Shown here: positions 25,427 to 33,728 of the stretch, piece by piece
Layout of the letters: each line of letters begins with the position of its first letter
Numbering within the stretch: position 1 is the stretch's first letter
Origin: JBBIQS01 sp037442205
Lineage (GTDB): Bacteria; Myxococcota; Myxococcia; Myxococcales; UBA5297
Length of the DNA: 35,229 bases
Assembly: GCA_037442205.1 (NCBI GenBank)
Contig: JBBIQS010000084.1
Location: forward strand, 1 to 35,229
Direction of reading: 5' to 3'
Made by a program: the position numbers and the translations under genes
The notes under the pieces: model-generated
Database searches by the model: none
What the model saw: the letters and a program-made list of their open reading frames with translations, nothing else
Told to the model about the DNA's origin: nothing

Positions 25427-25996
25427 TCAGGCGTTCTCGGGCAGCGGCTCCGGTCCGTCGGAGGTGTCGGCGGCGGCGTCCGGCTGGGCCTTCTCCTCGG
25501 CGGCCTCGGCCTCGGCGCTCGGCCGGTGGGGCACCGCCCGGACCACCTGCTGGGGAGCGGCCCCGCGGTTGTGAAGCAGGGTCTTCACTCCGCCGGGGAA
25601 GGCGATGTCGATCTTCTCCAGCCCGCGCGCCGCCGCCACCACTCCCAGGCCGAAGGCCGGGTGAGCGATCACCGCCCCGACCTCGAACTTCTCCTTGGGG
25701 TTGTACTTGCGCGCGGTCGAGGTGTCCTTGCCGGCCATCGCCGCCTCGTAGCTGGAGACCTGGGCCTTCTCCACGCCCTTGGGCTTGGCCGCCGCCGCCT
25801 TGCGCGGCTTGGGGCTGGCGCTGCTCGACTTGCTGGTGGTGCCCGCGGCCGCCTTGAAGGCGTGCTCGCCCATGCACGTGTTGCAGCGCACCCGCTTGAT
25901 CTGCTCGGCCCACACCGCCAACACCGTGTGGCCCAGCACCATCTTGCACTTGGTGCAGAAGGCATCCACCTCGCCGCCAACCTTGAGCTCCGCCAT
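25427..25996 (-). CDS. Zinc-ribbon plus tudor/SH3-like domain protein
   Basis: The 189-residue protein starts at an ATG at 25996 with GGAG upstream. It has three parts. An N-terminal four-Cys zinc ribbon has Cys14, Cys17, Cys38 and Cys41. A Lys/Ala/Ser-rich linker follows, and then a small beta domain of about 45 residues (FEVGAVIAHPAFGLGVV ... IDIAFPGGVKTLLHN). That last pattern, hydrophobic-x-HPxFGxGxV ending in a Gly-x-Lys-x-Leu strand, resembles the tudor-like C-terminal domain of UvrD/PcrA helicases, which binds RNA polymerase, and CarD-like domains. An acidic Ala/Glu tail ends it. A nucleic-acid- or RNA-polymerase-linked role is inferred, not shown. Confidence 0.8.
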   Translation of the reverse strand: MAELKVGGEVDAFCTKCKMVLGHTVLAVWAEQIKRVRCNTCMGEHAFKAAAGTTSKSSSASPKPRKAAAAKPKGVEKAQVSSYEAAMAGKDTSTARKYNPKEKFEVGAVIAHPAFGLGVVAAARGLEKIDIAFPGGVKTLLHNRGAAPQQVVRAVPHRPSAEAEAAEEKAQPDAAADTSDGPEPLPENA

Positions 25997-26231
25997 TGCG
26001 ATCTCCGACCTCTAAGAAGTGACTCTTGGTGAAAAGGGAGGCACACCCTAGTACAGCGGGCCGGGTGCGCAAAGTTTCCCGTGATGTTTCAGCTTCCGGC
26101 CTGTCCGGCCGCTTCCAACTCCTGCGATCGAGCATCGGCTCGCTCGCCGCCCACTCTTTAGGGGATTGGGCGCCGCCCTTGCAAGGATGGCCCGGCGGAC
26201 GTCCCCCGAACCTTGACCCCAGAGAGCGGCG

Positions 26232-27530
26232 ATGCTACCGAACCCCCTGAGCTTTCTCGACAATCCGCGCTCGCAGGCGCGGGTCGCCAACCCCGGGACC
26301 GCGGCCGAGGCGCCGCAGCCCGCGGCCGACTGGAGGCAGCACACGAGCACCAGGCTGGCCATCTCCCGTTCGCAGATGGCGTTTGCCCCGGGCAACCGGT
26401 TCAACCGCCCCACCGTGGCCGAGGTCGACCTCGACGCCCTGCTGCACAACCTCGCCGAGGCCCGCCGGCTGGCGCCGCGCTCGCGGATCCTGGCGGTGGT
26501 CAAGGCCAACGCCTACGGCCACGGCGCGGTGCCGGTGGCGGTGGCGCTGGAGAAGGCGGGGGTCGATTTCTTCGGTGTGTCGCTGGTCGAAGAGGGCGTC
26601 GAGCTGCGCCAGGCGGGGATCGCCGGGGACATCCTGGTGCTGGGCGGGGCCTACTCCGATTACTCGGAGATCGTGGCCAACGACCTGATGCCGATCATCT
26701 TCACCCGCGAGCACGTCGAGGAGCTGCAGCGGGCGGCGACCCGGGCCAAGACGGTGGCCAGGGCGCACCTGAAGCTCGACTCGGGGATGGGGCGGCTGGG
26801 GCTGATGCCCGAGGAGCTGCCGGCCTTCCTGGAGAGCCTGTTCGAGGCCAAGGCGGTGGTGCTCGACGGATTGATGAGCCACCTGGCCAACGCCGACGCC
26901 GGCGACCACTCCATGACCCGGCAGCAGCTCAAGCGGTTCGTGGAGGCGGCGGCACAGCTCAAGGCGGCTGGCCACGACCTGTGCTGGCGGCACATCGCCA
27001 ACAGCGCCGCGACCATGGACCTCGCCGAGGGCAAGGACGGAGGCGAGTTCAACCTGGTGCGCACCGGGCTGATGCTCTACGGCGAGTACCCGGCGGAGCG
27101 GCTGCGCCAGGTCGCCGAGCTGCAGCCGGTGCTGTCGTGGAAGACCTCGATCACGCACCTGAAGAAGGTCGCCGCCGGGGCGCCGATCAGCTACGGCGGG
27201 ACCTGGACCGCGCCGGGCGAGTCGCTGATCGCCACCCTGCCGGTGGGCTACGCCGACGGCTACAGCCGGCAGATGTCGAACAAGGGCGTGGTGCTGGTGC
27301 GCGGGGTGCGGGCGCCGGTGGTGGGCACGGTGTGCATGGACATGCTGATGGTGAACGTGACCGCCGTCCCCGGAGTGAGCCTGCACGACGAGGTGGTGCT
27401 GCTCGGCCGGCAGGGCGAGCAGGTGATCAGCGCCGGCGAGCTGGCCGAGAAGTGCGGGACCATCCCTTACGAAATCCTGACCTCGGTGGGCGCGCGGGTG
27501 CCGCGGGCGGTCGTTCAAGGAAGGCGGTAG
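26232..27530 (+). CDS. alr: Alanine racemase
   Basis: A 432-residue PLP enzyme making D-Ala for peptidoglycan. PLP-binding Lys91 lies in AVVKANAYGHG and catalytic Tyr321 in PISYGGTW. Their spacing (230) matches the family, and VGTVCMDMLMV and LPVGYADGYSR are conserved. The first about 55 residues (to NRFNRPTVAEVDLDAL) lie outside the fold. Typical Alr is about 360-390 residues, so either it has an N-terminal tail or the true start is the ATG at 26376. The 26232 start is kept because AGAGAG precedes it and nothing resembling a Shine-Dalgarno precedes the later one. The 235-nt gap before it holds no other gene. Confidence 0.95.
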   Translation: MLPNPLSFLDNPRSQARVANPGTAAEAPQPAADWRQHTSTRLAISRSQMAFAPGNRFNRPTVAEVDLDALLHNLAEARRLAPRSRILAVVKANAYGHGAVPVAVALEKAGVDFFGVSLVEEGVELRQAGIAGDILVLGGAYSDYSEIVANDLMPIIFTREHVEELQRAATRAKTVARAHLKLDSGMGRLGLMPEELPAFLESLFEAKAVVLDGLMSHLANADAGDHSMTRQQLKRFVEAAAQLKAAGHDLCWRHIANSAATMDLAEGKDGGEFNLVRTGLMLYGEYPAERLRQVAELQPVLSWKTSITHLKKVAAGAPISYGGTWTAPGESLIATLPVGYADGYSRQMSNKGVVLVRGVRAPVVGTVCMDMLMVNVTAVPGVSLHDEVVLLGRQGEQVISAGELAEKCGTIPYEILTSVGARVPRAVVQGRR

Positions 27531-27663
27531 GCGAGCTCCAGCTCGAAGGCCTGGAGCGTCCGCGTCCTCGCCGGCCACCGGCCGAAGTCCGGAGCGGGCG
27601 CGCGAAGCCTGCCCGGTCGGCCAGAGGCCGGCGCTCTCTGGTCGCCGAAATCTGACTCGAAAA

Positions 27664-27689
27664 GCGAGCTGAACTAGGATTCAGCTCGC
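27664..27689 (+). promoter_or_regulatory. Perfect 10-bp hairpin ending 2 nt before the mlaE start, Shine-Dalgarno in the loop
   Basis: GCGAGCTGAA (27664-27673) pairs with TTCAGCTCGC (27680-27689); the loop is CTAGGA. The AGGA is the only Shine-Dalgarno candidate for the ATG at 27692. It could be a translational switch, an operator for a dimeric regulator, or the alr terminator (no T-run). Confidence 0.6.
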
Positions 27690-27691
27690 CC

Positions 27692-28525
27692 ATGAGCGCC
27701 GAACCCCTCCAAGCCAGCCAGCCGGAAGTCCCGCGCCGCGCGCTGCGCGAGGGCCTGGAGTCGGCGCGCCAGTCGCTGGTCCGGTCGGTGGAGGACGCCG
27801 GGGGGATCGCGGTGATGGCGGCGCAGGTGGCGGTGCGGGCGGTGCGTCCGCCGTGGCGGGTCGGGTTGACCTTCGCGCAGATGGACTTCATCGGCGTCGG
27901 CTCGACCTTGCTGGTGGCGCTGACCGGCCTGTTCACCGGGATGGTGTTCACCAAGCAGTCGGCGGGGGCCTTCGCCCTCTTCAACGCCCAGAGCCTGGTC
28001 GGGCCGACGGTGATGCTCTCGGTGACCGAGGAGCTGGCGCCGGTCTTCACCGCGCTGATGATCACCATGCGCGCCGGCTCGGCCATCTCCACCGAGCTCG
28101 GGACCATGCGGGTCAGCGAGCAGATCGACGCCATGGTCACGATGGCGGTCGACCCCATCAAGTACCTGATTTACCCCAGGTTGGTGGCCGGGGTGCTGAT
28201 GGCGCCGGTGCTGTGCATGGTCTTCGATGCCGCCGCCTTCTTCGGCAGCTACTTCATCGCCACCGCGGTGGAGGACATCTCGGCGGGCACCTTCCTGACC
28301 AAGACCCAGTTCCGGGTGGACCCGGGCGATCTCTTCATGGGTCTCATCAAGAGCGCGGTCTTCGGGCTCCTGGTGACGCTGATCGCCTGCTACAAGGGCT
28401 ACAACGCCTCCGGGGGCTCGAAGGGCGTCGGCCGGGCGACCACCGAGGCGATGGTGATGACCGCGGTGGCGATCTTCGTCTTCGACTACCTGCTCGACGT
28501 GCTGCTGATCCCCTGGCTCGGCTGA
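27692..28525 (+). CDS. mlaE: MlaE-type ABC permease for lipid transport
   Basis: A 277-residue permease of the MlaE/YrbE family, the inner-membrane part of the system that moves phospholipids between the two membranes. The first about 55 residues are cytoplasmic; five to six hydrophobic helices follow. The family coupling motif reads VSEQIDAM (EQIDAL type), and ITMRAGSAISTELGTMRV is strongly conserved. It is followed by mlaF after 15 nt and a long mlaD, so the three form an operon. mlaA, mlaB and mlaC are not in the window. Confidence 0.95.
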   Translation: MSAEPLQASQPEVPRRALREGLESARQSLVRSVEDAGGIAVMAAQVAVRAVRPPWRVGLTFAQMDFIGVGSTLLVALTGLFTGMVFTKQSAGAFALFNAQSLVGPTVMLSVTEELAPVFTALMITMRAGSAISTELGTMRVSEQIDAMVTMAVDPIKYLIYPRLVAGVLMAPVLCMVFDAAAFFGSYFIATAVEDISAGTFLTKTQFRVDPGDLFMGLIKSAVFGLLVTLIACYKGYNASGGSKGVGRATTEAMVMTAVAIFVFDYLLDVLLIPWLG

Positions 28526-28540
28526 CCGAGACCCGCCTCG

Positions 28541-29293
28541 ATGCCCGAACCCCGCCCCATCATCGAAGTGCGCGACCTGCACAAGAGCTTCGCCGGCAAC
28601 CCGGTGCTCAAGGGCATCGAGCTGTCGCTGACCGAGGGGGAGACCACGGTGGTGCTGGGCGGCTCGGGCTCGGGCAAGACGGTGCTGATGAAGCACGTGA
28701 TCGGGCTGCTGAGGCCGGACCGCGGGCAGATCCTGGTCGAGGGCGAGGACATCGCCCGCCTGCCCGAGCGAGAGCTGTCGCGGGTGCGGCGCAAGTTCGG
28801 GATGGTCTTCCAGGCCGCGGCGCTCTTCGACAGCATGACCGTCTTCGAGAACGTGGCCTTCCCGCTGCGCGAGCACACCAAGGCCAGCGAGAAGGAGATC
28901 GCCGACACCGTCCACCAGAAGCTGGAGGTGGTCGGGCTGCGCAACATCGACCACAAGTACCCGGCCGAGCTCTCCGGCGGCATGCGCAAGCGCGTGGGAT
29001 TGGCCCGGGCCATCGCCCTCGAGCCGAAGATCGTGCTCTACGACGAGCCGACCACCGGCCTGGACCCGATCACCACCGACTACGTCGACGAGATGATCAT
29101 CGGGGCCAAGGCCAAGCTGCGGGTGACCAGCCTGGTGATCAGCCACGACATCGGCAGCGCCTTCAACATCGCCGACCAGATCGCCTTCCTGCACCAGGGG
29201 CGAATCCGCCTCCACGGGCCGCCGGACGAGGTGCGCCGCAGCGACGACCCCGAGCTCAAGAAGTTCCTCTCCACCTGGCTCGAGAAGAAGTAG
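28541..29293 (+). CDS. mlaF: MlaF-type ABC ATPase
   Basis: The 250-residue ATPase powers the MlaE permease. Walker A is GGSGSGKT, the Q-loop is GMVFQAAALF, the signature is LSGGM, Walker B is IVLYDEPTTGLDP and the H-loop is ISHDI. Length matches the family (about 250-270). It starts 15 nt after mlaE. MlaF normally works with the STAS protein MlaB, whose gene is not seen nearby. Confidence 0.96.
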   Translation: MPEPRPIIEVRDLHKSFAGNPVLKGIELSLTEGETTVVLGGSGSGKTVLMKHVIGLLRPDRGQILVEGEDIARLPERELSRVRRKFGMVFQAAALFDSMTVFENVAFPLREHTKASEKEIADTVHQKLEVVGLRNIDHKYPAELSGGMRKRVGLARAIALEPKIVLYDEPTTGLDPITTDYVDEMIIGAKAKLRVTSLVISHDIGSAFNIADQIAFLHQGRIRLHGPPDEVRRSDDPELKKFLSTWLEKK

Positions 29294-29420
29294 CAGCCGA
29301 GGCGGTAATCGCCTGGAAGGCAGATGTCGGCCTCGGGGTGACGGCGCGTTTGTTGGGCGGCGCGGCCTCGGGCGGTAGACTCGGGCGAGGTAGGACCGGC
29401 CGGCCTGCGCAAGGGTGCCT

Positions 29421-30977
29421 GTGAAACAGATCGTCACGCCATTCAAGGTGGGGCTGCTGGTGATCGTCGCCGGCGTCGGCTTCCTTGCGGCCTACGGCTT
29501 CGTGCGCAAGGGCGGGCTCGACGACACCTCCGGCCGCCTGGCCTGGGCCTACTTCAGCGACGCCTCCGGCCTGGGCCACAAGAGCAAGGTGACCATCGCC
29601 GGCATCAACGTCGGCGAGATCGCCGAGATCAGGCTCGAGGGCACCAAGGCCAAGCTCTTCCTGCGCATCCGCCGGGAGATCCCGCTCAAGAAGGACGCCG
29701 TCCTCTCCAAGCGCTCGGAGTCGATGCTCGGCGACTACCTGCTCGACCTGATGCCGGGCACCGAGGCCGCCGAGCCGCTGGAGGATGGCGGGCAGATCGT
29801 CAACGTCCTCGATCGCACCGGCCTCGACCAGACCTTCGAGCGCATGAACAAGATCGCCGGGGACATCCAGGACATCACCAAGTCGCTGCGCACCGTGCTC
29901 GGCACCGAGGAGGGCGCCGGCAACCTGCGGACCATCCTCGAGAATCTGACCGCCCTCTCGGCGGCGATGGACAAGACCATCCGCGGCTCGGGCGACAAGC
30001 TGCAGGCGGTGCTGGAGAACCTGGAGGGCTTCTCCTCCGACGTGCGGGGGCTGACCTCGGGCCAGGACGAGAACTTCCGCCGCATCGTGCTCAACGTGCG
30101 CGGGGCCACCGAGGACGTGCGCGACGTGCTGACCACCGTCAAGCAGGTGCTGGGCTCGGGCGAGGGCGAGTTCAAGCAGTCGGTGGCCAGCCTCAAGCAG
30201 ACCCTGGTGCGCCTGGACAGCGCCCTGGAGAGCGTGGAGAGCGTGGTCAAGAAGGTCGACTCCGGCGAGGGAACGCTCGGCCAGCTGGTCAACGACAAGG
30301 AGCTGCACGAGAGCCTGCGCACCACCGCCATGGACGTCGGCGACTACGTCGGCCGGATGACCCACGTCATGGCCGAGGTCAGCCTGCGCTCGGAGTGGCA
30401 CCTGCAGCAGGCCAGCTCGAAGAACTACCTGCAGCTCAAGCTGATCTCCAAGCCCGACAAGTACTACCTGCTGGAGATCGTCGACGACCCGCGCGGGACC
30501 ACCACCGTCCAGACCGTGGAGCGGCTGCCGCCCGACGCCAACCAGCGCGAGCTGCAGACCCAGCTGGTGACCTCGCAGGGGCTCAAGTTCAGCGCCCAGT
30601 TCGCCAAGCGCTACTACTTCGCCACCCTGCGCTTCGGAATCATCGAGAACACCGGCGGCGCCGGGGCCAACTTCCACTTCCTCAACGACAACCTGCGGCT
30701 GTCCTTCGACCTGTTCGAGTTCGGCGCCCTCAACAAGGACTACCCGCGCCTCAAGGCCTACGCCAACTACGCCTTCCTCGGGCACGTCTTCGTCACCGCC
30801 GGCATCGACGACGCCTTCAACAAGACCCTGCGCGACCGCGACCTGTTGAGCGTCAGCTCCAGCGACACCGCCACCCGCCGGATCATCAGCGGCCGCGACT
30901 ACTTCCTGGGCGCGGGGATCTACTTCACCGACGACGACATCAAGTCGCTGCTGCCGTCGCTGCCGGTCAAGTTCTAG
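29421..30977 (+). CDS. mlaD: Long MlaD: MCE domain with C-terminal predicted outer-membrane beta-barrel
   Basis: The protein has 518 residues from the GTG at 29421, chosen because AAGGG lies 5 nt before it; a GTG at 29415 would overlap that site. An N-terminal membrane helix (residues 3-25) is followed by an MCE domain (about 38-115, DASGLGHKSKVTIAGINVGE). Next come about 200 residues of amphipathic helix (TVLGTEEGAGNLRTILENL ...). From about residue 321 the sequence turns to alternating beta strands (YLQLKLISKPDKYYLLEIV, RLSFDLFEFG, YFLGAGIYF) and ends in VKF, an outer-membrane-protein-like C-terminal aromatic. E. coli MlaD is only about 183 residues. The layout matches the long, barrel-bearing MlaD known from diderm Firmicutes, proposed to bridge both membranes. 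Confidence 0.88.
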   Translation: MKQIVTPFKVGLLVIVAGVGFLAAYGFVRKGGLDDTSGRLAWAYFSDASGLGHKSKVTIAGINVGEIAEIRLEGTKAKLFLRIRREIPLKKDAVLSKRSESMLGDYLLDLMPGTEAAEPLEDGGQIVNVLDRTGLDQTFERMNKIAGDIQDITKSLRTVLGTEEGAGNLRTILENLTALSAAMDKTIRGSGDKLQAVLENLEGFSSDVRGLTSGQDENFRRIVLNVRGATEDVRDVLTTVKQVLGSGEGEFKQSVASLKQTLVRLDSALESVESVVKKVDSGEGTLGQLVNDKELHESLRTTAMDVGDYVGRMTHVMAEVSLRSEWHLQQASSKNYLQLKLISKPDKYYLLEIVDDPRGTTTVQTVERLPPDANQRELQTQLVTSQGLKFSAQFAKRYYFATLRFGIIENTGGAGANFHFLNDNLRLSFDLFEFGALNKDYPRLKAYANYAFLGHVFVTAGIDDAFNKTLRDRDLLSVSSSDTATRRIISGRDYFLGAGIYFTDDDIKSLLPSLPVKF

Positions 30978-31063
30978 CGGGCGGGCGGCCGCCCGGCGGG
31001 AATCGCCGCTTGAAAGCGCGCGCCCGCTGCCGCATCATCCGCGCCTTTCGCGCAGGAGACGCC

Positions 31064-31237
31064 ATGGCTCTGAGCAAGGAACTGAAAGAGATTCTCGCCT
31101 GCCCCAAGTGCAAGGGAGACCTCGAGTTTCACGAGGAAAAGCAGGAGATTCACTGCCCGGCCTGCCGGCTGGTGTTCGCCATCAAGGACGACATCCCGGT
31201 GATGCTGGTCGACGAGGCCCGGCCGCTGGCCCCCTGA
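31064..31237 (+). CDS. Trm112-family small zinc-ribbon protein
   Basis: The 57-residue protein has two CxxC knuckles (ACPKC and CPAC) and the family ending IKDDIPVMLVDEARPL. Trm112-like proteins partner methyltransferases in eukaryotes and archaea; the bacterial stand-alone form (YcaR type) often lies near LPS or lipid A genes, and here a GT9 glycosyltransferase follows at once. AGGAG precedes the ATG. It is easily missed because a longer overlapping frame runs through it. Confidence 0.92.
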   Translation: MALSKELKEILACPKCKGDLEFHEEKQEIHCPACRLVFAIKDDIPVMLVDEARPLAP

Positions 31238-31244
31238 GCGCCGC

Positions 31245-32261
31245 GTGGCTTCCTCGCCGCAGCCCTCGCGGATCGCCGTGGTCCAGACGGCGTTCCTCGG
31301 CGACGTGGTCTTCACCTCGCCGCTGGTGCGGGCGCTCAAGCGCGCCTGGCCTCAATCCCAGCTCACCTTCGTCTCGACCCCCAAGGCGGCGCCGCTGGCG
31401 GCCTGCATCCCCGGGGTCGATCGCGTCGTGCCCTTCGACAAGCGGCGCGAGGAGCGCTCGATCTGGTCGCTGGGGAAGGTGGCGGAGAAGCTCGGCTCGC
31501 CGGACCTGGTGGCGGTCCCGCATCCCTCGCTGCGCAGCGCGCTGCTGGCCAAGCTGACCGGAGCCCGGATTCGCGTGGGGCCGGCGGGGGCGCCGGTGGG
31601 CTGGCTCTACACGCACCCGGTGCCGGTGCGCGGGCGCGAGCCGTTCGCGGAGCGGGTGCTCGACCTGGCGCGGGCGCTGGATCTGCAGGGAACGACTGAG
31701 CTTTCGCTGCGCGCCCCCGAATCCGAGCGGGAGAAGGCCCGGGCGCTGCTCGGCGGGAGGAAGGCGCTGGGGCTGGTGATCGGCTCGGAGTGGGAGACCA
31801 AGCGCTGGCCGCCGGCGGGCTGGGCGGCGCTGGCCGAGCGCGCGGCCCAGCGCGGCCTGGTCTCGGTGCTGCTGGGGGCTCCAGCCGAGAGGGAGCTGGC
31901 GCAGGCGGTGAAGTCCGCCGCACCCCAGGTCGAGCTCATCGACGCGGTGGGCAACTCCGTCGTCGAGAGCCTGGGCATCCTGGCCGAGTGCCAGGGGGTG
32001 GTGGGCGGGGACAGCGGGCTGGTGCACGCCGCGCGCGGGCTGGGGACGCCGACGCTGCTGCTCTTCGGCCCGACCGATCCCGGGGCGCACGCGCTGGAGG
32101 ACCACGCCCGGGCGCTGCGGCTGGGCCTCGCCTGCCAGCCGTGCCACGCGCACGGGCCGCGGGTCTGCCCGCTGAGACACCACGACTGCATGCGGAAGCT
32201 CTCCGCGGACCGGGTTTGGGAGGCGCTGGAGCCGCTGCTCGCGATGGGCAGGGCTGCCTGA
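31245..32261 (+). CDS. Glycosyltransferase family 9, LPS heptosyltransferase II-like
   Basis: A 338-residue GT-B enzyme of family GT9, which adds heptose to the LPS core at the cytoplasmic face of the inner membrane. The start (IAVVQTAFLGDVVFTSPLVRAL) and the donor-site signature GGDSGLVHAARGLGTPTLLLFGPTDP are family patterns. A Cys cluster (CQPCHA ... CPLRHHDC) matches the WaaF branch. The GTG at 31245 lies 7 nt after the Trm112 stop, so they form one operon. Call as heptosyltransferase-like; the acceptor is not known. Confidence 0.92.
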   Translation: MASSPQPSRIAVVQTAFLGDVVFTSPLVRALKRAWPQSQLTFVSTPKAAPLAACIPGVDRVVPFDKRREERSIWSLGKVAEKLGSPDLVAVPHPSLRSALLAKLTGARIRVGPAGAPVGWLYTHPVPVRGREPFAERVLDLARALDLQGTTELSLRAPESEREKARALLGGRKALGLVIGSEWETKRWPPAGWAALAERAAQRGLVSVLLGAPAERELAQAVKSAAPQVELIDAVGNSVVESLGILAECQGVVGGDSGLVHAARGLGTPTLLLFGPTDPGAHALEDHARALRLGLACQPCHAHGPRVCPLRHHDCMRKLSADRVWEALEPLLAMGRAA

Positions 32262-32280
32262 ATCGCAGAGGGAGGGACGG

Positions 32281-32775
32281 ATGAGACGGCTCGTGGCAGC
32301 GACGGCGATCGTCCTCGCGGTGGCCGCGGCGGCGCTGGCGGGAGAGGGCCCGCGGCCGAAGGGGAGCCCAGACGCCAAGGTTGCGCGGGGCTGCCCGGCG
32401 CCGAGTCCCGAGGAGGCCGTCCAGAGGCTGGACGAGGCGCTGGTGGCCGGCGACGAGGCGGCCGCGCTCTCCTGCCGGGACTTCCGCTGGGAGGCCAAGC
32501 TCATCCTCCAGCGGCTCAAGCGCCCCGACGAAGAGCTGACCAAGGAGATGGTCAACCAGACCGCCGAGCTGCAGGAGACCTCCTTCAAGCGCGAGCTGCA
32601 GACCGGCGGCTTCGACTGGCTGCGCACCGCGCGGTGCCAGTCCACGATGGCGCGCAAGCTCGCCGAGGACCTGGCGGTGGTGGAAGACCGCTGCCAGCGC
32701 GGGGACGCCGGCGAGACGCGGGAAGAGAACCACGTCGGCAAGAGCGCCGACGGCTGGCGGGTGATCCTGCGCTGA
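32281..32775 (+). CDS. Small exported protein of unknown function
   Basis: A 164-residue protein starting after GGGAGGGACGG. A classical signal peptide (MRRLVAATAIVLAVAAAALA, cleavage near residue 20) leads to a mature part with four Cys, mostly helical (EEAVQRLDEALVAGDEAAAL, LTKEMVNQTAELQETS) and ending in a beta hairpin (GKSADGWRVILR). The layout resembles the DUF4878/NTF2-like lumazine-type small secreted proteins, but the match is not strong enough to name. Confidence 0.75.
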   Translation: MRRLVAATAIVLAVAAAALAGEGPRPKGSPDAKVARGCPAPSPEEAVQRLDEALVAGDEAAALSCRDFRWEAKLILQRLKRPDEELTKEMVNQTAELQETSFKRELQTGGFDWLRTARCQSTMARKLAEDLAVVEDRCQRGDAGETREENHVGKSADGWRVILR

Positions 32776-32820
32776 GCCTGCGCCTTGACGGGCGCCATGC
32801 CCAGCGCATAAACCGCCAGC

Positions 32821-33702
32821 ATGATTCTCTCGATGACCGGGTTTGGGGCGGGCAAGGGCCAGTCGGGCGAGGAGGAGATCTCGGTCTCCCTGCGCTCGGT
32901 GAACCACAAGTTCTGCGAGGTCAAGGCCCGGCTTCCCTACGAGCTGGCGCCCCTCGAGGCGGAGCTGGTCCGGCAGGTCAAGGACGGCCTGGCCCGCGGA
33001 GCCATCGAGGCCAGCGTGCGCCGCACCGCCGGCGGAGGGCGCTCGGCCACCACCGCCAAGGTCGACCTGGAGCTGGCCCGCCAGTACGTGTCGGCGCTGA
33101 ACGAGGCGGCCGACGCGCTCTCGCTGCCCAGGAACCTGGGAACCGCCGAGCTGGCGCGGATCGAGGGGCTGGTCCAGATCGAGGCGAGGGCGCTCGACGT
33201 CGACGCGGCCCGGGCGGCGATGAAGCAGGCTACCGAGCAGGCGATCAAGGCAATGGTCGCGATGCGCGAGCGAGAGGGGAAGGCGCTGGCCCAGGACCTG
33301 CTGTCGCGGGTGGCGTCGATCCGCGAGGCGGCCAAGAAGGTGGCCGAGCTGAGCCCGGCCAGCATCGAGCACTACCGCGAGCGGCTGGAGGCGCGGGTCG
33401 CCGAGCTGTCGCGAGGGGTGGCGGTCGATCCGCAGCGGCTGGCCCAGGAAGTCGCGCTCTTCGCCGACAAGGTGGACATCGCCGAGGAGCTCACCCGGCT
33501 CGAGAGCCACCTCGAGCAGCTGGAGCAGCTGGTCCACGGCAGCGAGCCGGCCGGGCGGCGGATGGACTTCCTGGTGCAGGAGCTGCATCGCGAGGTCAAC
33601 ACCACCGGCTCCAAGAGCCAGTCGGCGGAGATCGCCCAGCTGGTGGTGGGGATGAAGGCCGAAGTGGAGCGGATCCGCGAGCAGGTGCAGAACGTCGAGT
33701 AG
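32821..33702 (+). CDS. yicC: YicC family endoribonuclease
   Basis: A 293-residue protein of the YicC/YloC family, endoribonucleases that cleave or promote decay of RNAs including small RNAs. The N-terminus MILSMTGFG and SLRSVNHKF, and the C-terminal ending ETHREVNTTGSK-like segment (ELHREVNTTGSKSQSAEI) are the family hallmarks. Its length is the family's usual. It sits directly before gmk, a gene order widely conserved. There is little Shine-Dalgarno before the ATG. Confidence 0.95.
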   Translation: MILSMTGFGAGKGQSGEEEISVSLRSVNHKFCEVKARLPYELAPLEAELVRQVKDGLARGAIEASVRRTAGGGRSATTAKVDLELARQYVSALNEAADALSLPRNLGTAELARIEGLVQIEARALDVDAARAAMKQATEQAIKAMVAMREREGKALAQDLLSRVASIREAAKKVAELSPASIEHYRERLEARVAELSRGVAVDPQRLAQEVALFADKVDIAEELTRLESHLEQLEQLVHGSEPAGRRMDFLVQELHREVNTTGSKSQSAEIAQLVVGMKAEVERIREQVQNVE

Positions 33703-33728
33703 CGCTTCCCTCGGGAAGGAGCGGGCGA

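Noticed and set aside
27674..29446. 590-codon antisense open frame over mlaE-mlaF
   Set aside because: No motifs, and the plus-strand frames have unmistakable ABC transporter motifs.
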